Under the pieces are notes generated by a model. That model saw only the letters and a program-made list of their open reading frames with translations, made no database searches and was not told where the DNA came from. Positions 1 through 10,960 of a stretch of DNA of 64,000 nt are shown piece after piece (the stretch's first letter is position 1; every line of letters begins with the position of its first letter). Position numbers and translations under genes: made by a program. This DNA is from Evernia prunastri (Eukaryota; Ascomycota; Lecanoromycetes; Lecanorales; Parmeliaceae). The stretch is from the NCBI GenBank assembly GCA_003184365.1, contig NKYR01000014.1, positions 372,001-436,000 on the forward strand. Direction: 5' to 3'.

Positions 1-790
1 TGGAATGCCGCGCAGCTGCATGAGCAATCTCTGATCCGCTACCATGCCCTCTTTGGCCTTGGCTCTTGGAGACGTGTTTTCTGCGATGCAAAAATAGGAA
101 GAACTGGAGGTTGCGTACCGCACGCGATGGCTCGAGCGTGTGCTCTCGCTTTATCGAATGGAATGGCCTGCTCAAGCCTTGATTGGCTAGAATGCGAGGT
201 GATAAGAGAGGTGCAGAGGCTGTAAGTACACCATGTTCTGAGCGAAGCTTGTCTTGAGTCACGATTCTATGTTTCTTGTAGACCGCAAAATCGGACTTTG
301 AGGGAAGTGTCTCAGGAAGCCGTGAAGAAATTCAGATGTACTATCCCTGTAGTTTGCGACCTTACGGTACAGACAATGAGTATCGACTTCAGATGCAGGA
401 ATCCATCTGGCTCGGGAAGAAGATCTCTCGCTAAGCAGTCAACGTTGAGTTTGAAGGCTATGTCCATTTTCACCATCAGAAGCACTTGGCGGTTACGCCT
501 GTGCTTTTCAAAGCCGTGAAAAGGTGATAGAGGTTCAACACACTATAGAAGACCCCGAACCATTCCGGAAGGCTTAGTCAATGAAAACAAGTGGATCAGA
601 ATGCCTTCAGAAGCGTATTCCTCCATCAAACCGGAAAGCCCAAAACAGAAAGAATAAGACGTCGTACAAAATTGTACTTAAGGCTTAGCGTGGCGCGCAT
701 GCCGCGTCTAATTTTAGTTCCTGTCAACTGTGGGCGCTCTCTGTATGTCACAAAACTCAGTTCCCAAGCTCTCTGTGAGCCGGGTTTAAG
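1..790. other. No gene recognised upstream of ORC6
   Basis: This is the window edge. Only short frames with no family resemblance are present on either strand. It may contain the end of a neighbouring gene outside the window plus the ORC6 promoter, but nothing specific can be supported. Confidence 0.4.
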
Positions 791-2001
791 ATGGACAGAT
801 CTATGGCTCAAGTGTTGACGGGTCTCATTCCCACCTTTACCAGTCCGTTACCACTTGAGCTCCTTGAGCTTGCAGCGTCCCTGCTAGCACAATCACGCAG
901 CAAAGCGAGCAGTCTAAAGGCGGACGAGGAAATCGCAAGGTCCTACGTCTGCGCTAATCTTGCTTGCGAAAGGTGTGAGGCATCCCAGTGATCGGTTGCG
1001 CTCAAGTCAGCTTGCTGATTCGACTATAAAGACTCAAACAATCGCTAGCTCTACCAAAGATCGAACCTCGTCCACCATGCCCTCCGAAAGTGTATCAGAA
1101 ACTCTATCGATACCTTGATAGTGCCCTGCCAGCAGGAACAAGACGAACTGCGCGGCCCTCAAGACACAATACATCTACTACAACACCACAGTCTTCGCCG
1201 GCCAAGCCAAGAACCCCAGCAAAGGCAACGCCCCTGGGACCAGACACTCGGCAAAAGAAGACATCCCAAAGGACGCCGGCCTCCGCAAATGAAATCCCAG
1301 CATGGGTCATGCCTGTCATACGCCAACTCTGCAAAAACACGGGAGCTCCCGCTGCTCCGCATCACATCTTCGCTGGAATCTCCTCTATACTAGCATCCCT
1401 AGAGCAGCAGAGCGCGATCAAGGTACCAGCATTGATAGTCGCCATATACATCCTTGTGACGACACGCTTAGCTGGTACCGAGACCGCACCCGACAAATAC
1501 CAAACCCGGAGAGACCTTGCGTTGGATATCGTCAAGGACGCTGCAGCGAAGGATGAAGCCCATATGGAGGTCAGCAACACCGATATCGACAGTTGTATGC
1601 GTGCGATCAAGGACCAAAAGTGGACCCAAATGGATTGGTTTAGAAACATCACTCCGGGGGCTGGTGTCAGCTTGGATGAAGGACCGGAAGATGATGCGGC
1701 GGATGGCTCTGATGATGACGGAGCTGATGAAGGAGGTCTTTTGCCCGTAACAACAGGATCTAGTGCCAGACAAGATTTGCGAGAGCAGGACTATCTCCAA
1801 GCCGGTCTAGGTACAATGGTAGGGACTTTCTTCTCGTTCCTGCCCTGTCGTTTTTTTTAGCTCACATGCCTGCAGATGCGAGATCAGGTAGACTATCTCA
1901 GTGATCATAGAAAACGTGAGTACCAGGTGTGGAAGAAGGAAATCTTGATCCAGATCGAAAAACTGGAAAATAGGCAGGTAATGGACATTGGGCCGGGCTG
2001 A
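791..2001 (+). CDS. orc6: Origin recognition complex subunit 6 (ORC6)
   Basis: This is a subunit of the six-protein complex that marks replication origins in the nucleus and loads the MCM helicase. I model three exons: 791-972, 1032-1818 and 1876-2001 (364 residues). The introns are 59 and 57 bp with GT-AG borders. The N-terminus has the family pattern of a short amphipathic start followed by LASSLLAQSRSKASSLK and the EEIAR motif (about residues 27-50). It then reads into LPKIEPRPPCPPKVYQKLY across the first splice, typical of the fungal cyclin-fold region. A Ser/Thr/Pro-rich basic linker (about residues 90-150) and a second helical domain follow. The acidic tract near residues 290-310 and the C-terminal helix (VDYLSDHRKREYQVWKKEIL) resemble the Orc3-contacting tail. 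Exon 3 is short and would be missed by an intron-less reading, which stops at 1860. The gene converges on the next one, with only 28 bp between stop codons. Confidence 0.88.
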
Positions 2002-2029
2002 ATGATATGCCGATGGACAAATGCGGGCT

Positions 2030-2635
2030 TCAACCCTGCTTCATGAGGTCCGAAAGATCCAATTCAAACCCAGAAGAAGGTGCCGCAGAACCTTTAGACT
2101 TTTCCAGCATTGCTTGTAGTCCGCTTTTGTGTTTCCGAGCTCTTTCTCGCCGCTTATTAGCCTGACTAGGCTTATCAAGTAGGCTTGCTTCTGGGCCTTG
2201 GTTTGGCTTAGCATCTGAAGAAGACGTCGCTTGTAATGTAGCCTTTGCCGTCTTGCTGTTACGGCTTGTCCTGGACTTCTGTAGAGTGATATCCTCGAAA
2301 CGATGACAAGCTAGGCATTTGACTCGTACGCACTTTTCTGCAATTGGAGAGACTTTGCCCCTAGGATGCTTTTTGGATCCAGGTTTTGAACTAGCCAGTT
2401 TTGACGCTCGTTTGTCCACTCTGCTTACTTGCGATGTCCGTCCGGGGACCAAGATAGTACCGCATGCCTTACAGAACAAGGTTGACCCGTCGTTGCTTTT
2501 GGACCTTGTATTGCCAGCTATCTCGATCTGTCGTTGGAGCATCAGCTGCGCAGAGGTGGCAGGCACAGTCGCCGAATATAGATGTCCAGACGCATGTAGA
2601 AACTTCAGCCTGGTTCCGGCTGCCTCGTCGACCAT
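2030..2635 (-). CDS. RNase P/MRP zinc-ribbon subunit, Rpr2/Rpp21/Snm1 family
   Basis: This single-exon gene encodes 201 residues. It resembles the small zinc-binding protein subunit of RNase P (tRNA 5' maturation) or RNase MRP (rRNA processing). An N-terminal helical segment (residues 8-40) precedes a four-cysteine ribbon: CKAC at 55-58 and CLAC at 107-110, separated by a Lys/Arg/Ser-rich loop. The C-terminal half is basic and low complexity, as is common for fungal members. A Rpr2 (RNase P) versus Snm1 (RNase MRP) assignment cannot be made from sequence alone. The gene is tail-to-tail with ORC6. The start codon at 2633-2635 is the first ATG in frame. Confidence 0.75.
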   Translation of the reverse strand: MVDEAAGTRLKFLHASGHLYSATVPATSAQLMLQRQIEIAGNTRSKSNDGSTLFCKACGTILVPGRTSQVSRVDKRASKLASSKPGSKKHPRGKVSPIAEKCVRVKCLACHRFEDITLQKSRTSRNSKTAKATLQATSSSDAKPNQGPEASLLDKPSQANKRRERARKHKSGLQAMLEKSKGSAAPSSGFELDLSDLMKQG

Positions 2636-3335
2636 GTTGAAAATGGCTTACTTAATGTAGAGGAGCGGTAACTATGCTTTATGAAATCTACATTTGCTTA
2701 GAGTGCGAAAGCAACAATCGGAATCGGTGCATTGGGTGGCGAGGACTGCCCCACTCAAGCGCGGTAGAGTAGCCGCCGCTCAAACCGCACCACCTGGAAA
2801 GTCAACACTATTGATCTCACACGTGTGAGGTAATTATGGCATAGAGTAGAGTGTTGATAAAAAAATTAATTGTGAAAGGCTACTCAGAGTAAAGTCGCTT
2901 AAGAACTCCAATTCACAGCTCAATAACAAGAACCATTCCGAAGATCTTTTCTATTACAAATATATAGAGCGTAGCTAGCAGAGTATCTTTCATATCAATT
3001 TTCTTTTCATATGATTGTTCGTTGACAAGTTGTTTGGGATGCAAGAAAGAACCGCTTTTCCTTAACTAAAACGGGGGCCACTACCTATTGCAGGGTCCTT
3101 GGACTCCATCTGAATCTTGAATACCTAAGGTAGTTGAAGGTACGGAGTAGGTTAGAGCCCTACGCGAATTAAACACGAGTCGATCCCTGCTCACTCGCTA
3201 AAGCAGCCACCCGAGCCTACCCCCACGCGATTTTCCAACTTGTACATCACTTTTTGCACGCCAAGCCCAAAAAAACTACTCAACACAACCTCTTCATTCG
3301 CTCGCTGCAAGTGAAACTCCGGCACTTGCACGGCC
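2636..3335. promoter_or_regulatory. Divergent intergenic region, RNase P subunit / pyrimidine enzyme
   Basis: About 700 bp separate the RNase P-type gene (-) from the leader of the pyrimidine gene (+). The stretch is AT-rich around 2830-3060 and carries no coding-like frame. It presumably holds both promoters. No operator or transposon structure is visible. Confidence 0.4.
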
Positions 3336-3431
3336 ATGCAGGCTAAGAGAGTGGGTATCTCTCCCACAGAAGACTTCTGCTCGAGAATTGTCTTAAAATG
3401 TTGTAGAGCTTCTGAGACCTACTCCCAGTAA
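3336..3431 (+). promoter_or_regulatory. Upstream ORF in the leader of the pyrimidine gene
   Basis: A 31-codon ATG-to-TAA frame starts 288 bp before the chosen start of the CPSase/ATCase gene. Its start context (CGGCCATGCAGGCTAA) nearly repeats the main start context (CGGCCATGCAAGCCAAT). Both frames begin Met-Gln-Ala. An in-frame stop at 3615-3617 prevents unspliced read-through from upstream into the main frame. It could be a regulatory uORF. Alternatively it could be a short first coding exon joined by an intron of about 275 bp (donor near 3355, acceptor near 3628). Transcript data would decide. Confidence 0.4.
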
Positions 3432-3623
3432 AATATTTGCTTGTTGTAAGACGCTCCTCTCCACAGGGTCGTTATACCGGCCAACCCAAGGCTCTGTCCT
3501 TCAACGGAAGACTTCCTCTGGGCCGGGATTATCCATCCCAACCTGGGCACTTGCCTGGACGTCCCTTGCCTACTGCCCCTGGGAAGTGCAATTGTCGGGA
3601 GACGCTCCCCGCTCTGAGCGGCC

Positions 3624-6600
3624 ATGCAAGCCAATCAGAGGCTGCATGCGAAGGAGGCGGCAAATGCAGGAAAAGCAGTGAAGTTGGAACTGAAGGATGG
3701 AACAACATATCTGGGAGTTGGCTTTGGGGCAGATAAAAATGTTGCTGGAGAGCTTGTTTTCCAGACTGGAATGGTGGGATACCCAGAGTCAATTACGGAT
3801 CCTTCGTATAAAGGACAAATCTTGGTGTTCACTTTTCCACTGGTCGGCAACTATGGCGTGCCGTCAAGGGACACCAGGGACGAGATACTCGGCGACCTAC
3901 CTGCTCACTTTGAAGCCAACCAGATCCATGTTTCCGGCCTTGTAGTAGCCTCATATTCTGGAGAGGACTACTCACATCATCTTGCTACGTCCTCGTTAGG
4001 GACATGGCTCAAAGAACAAGGCATACCTGCAATGTACGGAGTAGACACTCGAACTCTGACAAAGAGAATACGAGAGCAAGGAAGTATGCTCGGCAAGATG
4101 GTGATCGAAGCCGAAAACCAAAGTAATGGCATGGTGAATGGTCACAATGGACGACATGAATATACCACAGCTCCGTTGTTCGAAGATGTTGAGTGGGATG
4201 ATCCAAACACGAAGAACCTCGTGACCGACGGTGAGAGTGCCCTTCGGCTGATCAACCACTTGGGCGTTCGCTGATGTCCTCCCTTAGTTTCCATTCGAGA
4301 GCCTCGTCTTTACACCCCACCAGCGAAGAACGCTTTGTTCCATTCCTCTGGTCGACCTGTCAGAGTTGTCTGCGTTGATGTTGGTCTGAAATACAATCAG
4401 CTTCGTTGCCTGGTTTCCAGAGGAGTGGAAGTCCTGGTCGTGCCTTGGGACTATGATTTTCCAAGTCTTGCTGGCAAAGATTACGATGGTCTCTTCATCT
4501 CTAATGGTCCTGGGGATCCATCAATGCTTTCAAAGACTGTGCAGCATATCTCTGCTGCTATGCAAGAAGCCAGGACCCCTATCTTTGCAATCTGCTTAGG
4601 TCATCAGCTTCTTGCGCGAGCTGCAGGAGCACAAACAATTAAGATGAAATTTGGAAACCGCGGACACAACATTCCTTGCACTCACAAGGCCTCCGGAAAA
4701 TGCTACATCACCTCACAAAACCACGGCTTTGCGGTCGACACAATGAGCCTACCTTCTGACTGGGAAGAGCTTTTTGTAAACGCCAATGACGGTAGCAACG
4801 AAGGCATCAGACATCTCAGTCGCCCCTATTTCAGCGTGCAGTTTCACCCAGAGAGCACACCTGGACCACGAGACACCGAATTCCTTTTCGATGTCTTTGT
4901 CAATGCCGTCAAAGAAAGTGTTGCCTCAGCTGAAGCTTTACTACGCCCTGTCAACCTCCCGGGTGGTACAGCCGACGAAAATGAAAAGCTGCATCCAAGA
5001 GTAATAGTGAAGAAGGTCTTGTTGCTGGGAAGCGGAGGCCTCAGCATCGGCCAAGCAGGAGAATTTGACTATTCCGGTAGCCAAGCCATCAAGGCTCTAA
5101 AGCAGGAGGGGATATACACTATCTTGATTAATCCCAACATTGCCACCATACAGACGTCGAAAGGCCTAGCTGACAAAGTCTACTTCCTACCAGTGACCGC
5201 GGACTCGGTGCGCAAAATCATCAAGCACGAGCGGCCTGATGCAATCTATGTCACCTTTGGTGGTCAGACAGCATTGCAAGTGGGAACTGAGATGAGAGGC
5301 GAATTCGATGAGCTTGGCGTGAAGGTTTTGGGAACCCCAATTGAGACTATCGTCACAACCGAGGATCGTGAGCTGTTCGCTCGCAGTATGGAATCAATTG
5401 GCGAGAAGTGTGCACCATCAGCATCAGCGACTTCACTTGAAGAAGCTGCATCTGCGATCAAAGTCATCGGATTTCCTGTCATCGTTCGTGCAGCATACGC
5501 TCTTGGAGGCTTAGGCAGCGGCTTTGCCGATAACGAGCAGCAACTGCGTGAGCTCTGCGAAAAGGCTTTTGCCGTAAGCCCTCAGGTCCTTATAGAGCGA
5601 AGTATGAAGGGTTGGAAAGAGATCGAGTATGAGGTGGTTCGTGATGCGAGAGACAATTGCATAACAGTCTGCAACATGGAAAATTTCGATCCATTGGGAA
5701 TCCACACTGGAGACTCAATAGTCGTGGCGCCTTCGCAGACCTTATCTGATGAGGATTACAATATGCTTCGAACAACGGCGGTCAATGTTATACGGCACCT
5801 GGGGGTTGTAGGAGAGTGTAACATACAATATGCCTTGAACCCGGACTCAAGAGAATACTACATTATCGAAGTCAACGCGCGATTGTCAAGATCATCTGCC
5901 CTAGCTTCGAAGGCGACCGGATACCCCCTTGCATTCATTGCTGCTAAGCTCGGTTTAGGTATTCCCTTGAATGAGATCTCAAATAGTGTCACGAAGGTCA
6001 CCTGTGCGTGCTTCGAACCATCTTTGGACTATGTAGTCGTCAAGATACCGAGATGGGACCTAAAGAAGTTCACCCGAGTCTCTACGGAGCTGAATTCCTC
6101 AATGAAGAGTGTTGGAGAAGTCATGAGTATTGGCAGGACATTTGAAGAAGCTATCCAGAAGGCTATAAGGTCCATCGATTTCCACAACCTTGGATTTAAC
6201 GCTACGAGCGCATTAATGTCAATTGACAACGAGCTACAGACACCTTCGGATCAACGCCTTTTCGCCATCGCCAATGCCATGCATTCTGGCTATACAGTTG
6301 ACAAGATTTGGGAGATGACTCGGATTGACAAGTGGTTCTTGAGAAAGTTGAAAAGATTGAGCGACTTTGGAAAGCTCATGGGCACGTTTGAACCCAAGAC
6401 AGTCCCCTCAAACCTGGTTCGTCAAGCCAAGCAGCTAGGGTTTTCAGATCGACAGCTTGCAAAATTCTGGAGCTCAAATGAAGGAGCTGTGCGTCAAATC
6501 CGAGTAGACGCTGGCATTACGCCATTCGTGAAACAGATCGACACTGTAGCAGCCGAGTTCCCTGCCTTCACGAACTACCTATACCTGACCTACAACGGCT

Positions 6601-9600
6601 CAGATCACGATGTGACCTTTGAAGACCATGGTGTAATGGTAGTCGGTTCAGGTGTCTACCGCATTGGCTCGTCAGTGGAGTTCGATTGGTGTTCTGTGAG
6701 AGCCATTCGCACTCTAAGAGATCAAGGCTTCAAGACCGTCATGGTGAACTACAACCCGGAGACGGTCAGCACAGACTATGACGAGGCGGATAAGCTCTAC
6801 TTCGAGACCATCAACCTTGAAACCGTTCTTGACATCTACCAATTGGAATCCTCCAGTGGGGTCATCATTTCAATGGGAGGCCAGACACCGAACAACATTG
6901 CTCTAGACATGTATCGCAGAAATGTCAAGGTCCTTGGTACGTCACCCAATATGATTGACATGGCCGAGAATCGTTACAAGTTCTCTCGTATGCTGGATCG
7001 AATATACGTGGATCAACCGGCGTGGAAGGAATTAACGAGCATCGAAGAAGCCCGGGAGTTCTGCAACAAAGTTGATTACCCTGTGCTGGTAAGGCCGTCG
7101 TATGTCCTCTCCGGGGCAGCGATGAACACTGTCTACTCGCAGCACGACCTAGCAAGCTATCTAGACCAAGCAGCTGAAGTTTCCAAGGAGCATCCGGTCG
7201 TAATCACCAAGTATATCGAAAATGCCAAAGAGATAGAGATGGACGCAGTGGCGCGGGATGGTATCATGGTTGGTCATTTCATTTCTGAGCACGTCGAGAA
7301 TGCTGGCGTTCACTCTGGAGACGCAACTCTAATACTGCCTCCCCAAGACCTGGACCCGGAGACCGTCAGACGTATAGAAGACGCAACAAGGAAGATCGGC
7401 GATGCGCTGAATGTGACTGGACCCTTCAATATACAATTCATTGCAAAGGACAACGAGATCAAGGTGATTGAGTGCAACGTCCGTGCTTCAAGATCTTTTC
7501 CTTTCGTGTCGAAAGTTATGGGTGTAGATCTGATCGAGATGGCGACAAAGGCTATCATGGGTGTTCCTCTTGTGGCGTACCCACCGACTGAAATACCCCA
7601 GGACTATGTTGGTGTCAAGGTACCTCAATTCTCGTTCTCCAGGCTGTCCGGAGCAGACCCTGTCTTGGGAGTGGAGATGGCCTCCACGGGTGAGGTGGCC
7701 TGCTTTGGCCGAGACAAGTATGAAGCATACATCAAAGCGCTCATCTCGACTGGCTTTAGGCTTCCGAAGAGTAACATACTGCTGTCACTAGGGGCATTAA
7801 AAGAGAAGATGGAATTACTACCATCCATTGTCAAATTGCACAAGCTAGGTTACAACCTTTTCGCGACTACTGGGACTGCGGACTATCTTCGAGAACACGG
7901 CATCCCGGTAAGGGTCCTTGAAATACTCTCCAGTGAGTCTGAACAGCAAAATTCCGAGTATTCAATCCCGCAGCATCTTGCAAACAACCTAATTGATCTG
8001 TACATCAATTTACCATCCAGCAACAATTTCCGTCGACCTGCCAACTACATGAGTCGGGGTTATAGGAGCAGAAGATTGGCAGTGGACTATCAGATACCAT
8101 TGGTCACGAATGTGAAGAATGCAAAGATTCTCATCGAAGCAATCGCAAGGCACTATGATTTCGAGATTCGAAGCATTGATTATCAGACCGGTCATCGAAC
8201 GATGGTTTTACCAGGCCTGATCAACGTCTCAGCTTTTGTTCCTGGCGTGGTTGTTAGTGGTAACCGGGATTTCCACACGGTCACTAAAGCTTCCGTTGCC
8301 GCAGGATTTACTATGATCCGTGTTTTGCCCTTAGGACTTGAGAGCTCAGTGACAGATGCACGCTCACTGAAGCTAGCACAACAGGGAAGCCGATACGGTG
8401 CTCTCTGTGATTACAACTTCTCTGTTGCAGCAACGTCATCGAATTTGGAGCAGACCAGTCAAGTCGTTGATGATATTGGCTCCCTTTTCATCCCCTTCAA
8501 CCATCTGTCGACTAGCATTAGCAAAGTCGCCGCAGTTGCTGCTCATTTCGCGACCTGGCCGAACGACAAGACTATTGTCACTGATGCTAAGACCACCGAC
8601 TTGTACTCCACTCTCTTACTAGCAAGCTTGCACAATCGGAAATTACACGTTAACTGTGTCACAACGGAGGAAGACATCCAACTCATTGCCTTGAGCAAAT
8701 CGAAAGGATTGAAAGTGACATGCGACGTCTCGGTCTATTCCTTGTTTCTTGCGCAGGAGGACGTCCCAGATTGCTCCTCCCTGCCCACCTCCGCGGACCA
8801 AAGAGCGTTGTGGGAGCACATGGGAACAATAGACTGCTTCTCAGTTGGAAGTCTTCCTTATCAGATCGCGATTGCGGCTAAAGAACCAGCTACACCCGCA
8901 GTCGGGATTGCTGACACTCTCCCGCTGTTACTCACTGCTGTCTCCGAGGGTCGGCTGACAATGGATGATGTGATTGCTAGGTTGCATGGAAATCCCAAGA
9001 AGATTTTCGAGCTCCATGATCAGCCTGGAACCTCAGTCGAGATTGAGGTCGACCGACCATACGTGCTACAAACTTCTGCTGTATGGTCGCCTTTCGTCGG
9101 CAAGGCGATGCGAGGCTCCGTCCAACGAGTCATCTTCCAAGATACAACTACCTGCCTGGATGGGGAAGTCATGCCAGACGCAAACTTTGGTAGAGACATG
9201 TCTGGACATTCTTTGATCCAATCACCCGTGGTGAAGCCAGTGCATTCCCCAGCCCTTCGTCCAATAAGCTCACAAGATCGAAGACCTTCCGTGCTTTCAG
9301 GAACCGCTTTGCCCGCACGGCCTGTCAGCCGGCTACGCCAGTTGGATGGTATTAGCACCACACCGTCTCCTAAAGATGCCCAGATACAATCTCCCAATCT
9401 ATCCACCATCGCCGCAGACATCGCTTCCCCACCCTTACCCATGTCCTTGCCTCCGATTACCCACAATGTCCAAGACTTGCTCTCCCGGTCGCCCTTTAAA
9501 CAACGTCACATACTCTCCGTAGATCAATTCAATCGCCAAGACTTGCACCTCCTCTTTACTGTCGCTCAGGAAATGTATCTCGGCGTCGTCCGCCAAGGTA

Positions 9601-10480
9601 TCCTTGACATTCTCAAAGGTCGCCTTCTCTGCACCCTCTTCTATGAACCCTCTACCCGCACGTCCGCGTCTTTTGATGCAGCAATGCAACGCCTCGGCGG
9701 CCGCACAGTCGCAATCGCCACATCCCATTCCTCAACGCAAAAAGGTGAAACGCTCCAAGACACCGTCCGTACTCTAGCCTGTTACGGCGATGCCATTGTA
9801 CTACGGCATCCCGACGAAACCAGCGCTGTCGTCGCCGCAAAATACAGCACTGTTCCCATCATAAACGGAGGCAACGGTAGCTTGGAACACCCCACTCAAG
9901 CCTTTTTGGATCTTTTCACAATACGAGAAGAATTGGGGACAGTGAATAGTCTTTACATAACCTTCGTCGGAGACCTCCGCTACGGCCGTACAGTCCACTC
10001 CCTTGTCAAGCTCCTTCTACACTACGATGTGCACATACAACTCATCTCCCCTCCCTCCCTCGCTCTGCCTGCCGACGTCCGCCAATCCCTCATCGGTGCC
10101 GGCAAACTCGTGCACCAAGGCCCCGCATTGACTCGCGATATCATATCAAGATCGGACGTCATCTACTCTACGCGCTTGCAAAAAGAGCGCTTCGAGGATC
10201 TTGGCGAGTATGAGAGGCTTAGAGGAGGCCTCATAATTGACAACAACGTATTGAAGCACACAAAGCCGCACATGGTGATTATGCATCCGTTGCCGAGAAA
10301 CGAGGAAATTGGCGAAGAGATAGACTACGACCAGAGGGCGGCATATTTTAGACAGGTATGCTATACTACTACCCGCTGCGCTGTCCGAAGTTCAATTTTC
10401 GGAAATGCTGACTAGAAATGCAGATGCGGTACGGACTCTACTGCAGAATGGCATTGCTTGCGTTGGTCATGGCTCCATGA
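3624..10480 (+). CDS. ura2: Multifunctional carbamoyl-phosphate synthase / aspartate transcarbamylase (CAD-type, pyrABCN/URA2)
   Basis: This cytosolic enzyme starts de novo pyrimidine synthesis, making carbamoyl phosphate from glutamine and carbamoyl aspartate from that. Exons are 3624-4230, 4288-10355 and 10424-10480 (2,243 residues; introns of 57 and 68 bp). The order is a glutaminase domain with catalytic Cys in FAICLGHQLL (about residue 305), then two ATP-grasp CPSase halves and an MGS-like allosteric region (about 440-1480). A dihydroorotase-like domain follows (about 1500-1850), then a Ser/Pro linker with RRPS (about 1866), and ATCase (about 1920-2243) with FYEPSTRTS, HPTQAF and MHPLPRNEEI. 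In the dihydroorotase-like domain the metal-binding His-x-His of active enzymes is replaced (GLINVSAFVPG). It therefore should not catalyse that step, as in other ascomycetes, where a separate enzyme does. The start at 3624 is the first ATG after an in-frame stop, but a spliced upstream start is possible. The last exon encodes only 18 residues. Confidence 0.95.
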
Positions 10481-10560
10481 AGAGGGCGTCTGTATTGGTG
10501 TAGATAACAAGGACATTATACGGGAAAATTCGGCGTGAAAGGCGAAAAGTTTGTTATCAA

Positions 10561-10960
10561 AAGTTGTTTCTTGTGTCTTGTCAATATTGGGCACAGGAGG
10601 CCTCCGCCGTAGAGCAGAAAATCTGGGTTCGCAGCCTGCTCTATGGCTTCAGGTAGTTTGATCCATGATTCAAACATTCCGGGTGGAACATAGACAGCCT
10701 TGGGTTCGACATGGCCCATGATGCTTGACGGGCCGAAGACAGCTGTTGATCCATAGAATAAGATATCGGCAGGATTGTGAAGGTCTGCATATTAGCTAGA
10801 TGATACGGTGGGAAGTAGGAGTACGCTTTACCGCCATCAACGTAAAGAGCGCTGCGTTTTGGGTCCGGCGTCCCAGCAGCGTTAGAGTAGTCCAGTCAAG
10901 ATCCGCCGTAGAGAACCTGCCGTGTGTCACCGTCGCAAGCCTTGGATCTCCTTTAGACTA
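10561..10960 (-). pseudogene. Relic of an NRPS-like / adenylate-forming enzyme (adenylation-domain fragment)
   Basis: Reading the minus strand, one frame gives GDPRLATVTHGRFSTADLDW and then SYFPPYHLA followed by TILPISY, to about 10760. The next frame continues with GSTAVFGPSS, HVEPKAVYVPPGMFESW and then NPDFLLYGGG, to about 10580. In order, these resemble consecutive core segments of an ANL-superfamily adenylation domain: the phosphate-binding loop remnant, FPPxH, the YGxxxVxGP stretch and the YGGG motif. The reading frame shifts near 10750-10760, a stop lies just upstream of the first segment, and neither the N-terminal nor the C-terminal part of the domain is present. I read this as a dead fragment about 80 bp past the end of the pyrimidine gene. 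A GT-AG intron (about 10784-10828) can be drawn instead of the frameshift, but it removes the conserved FPPYH segment. Confidence 0.6.

Noticed and set aside
1104..1365. Minus-strand frames opposite ORC6
   Set aside because: Shadow frames of the ORC6 coding exon; no family motif, and the plus strand encodes a clear ORC6.
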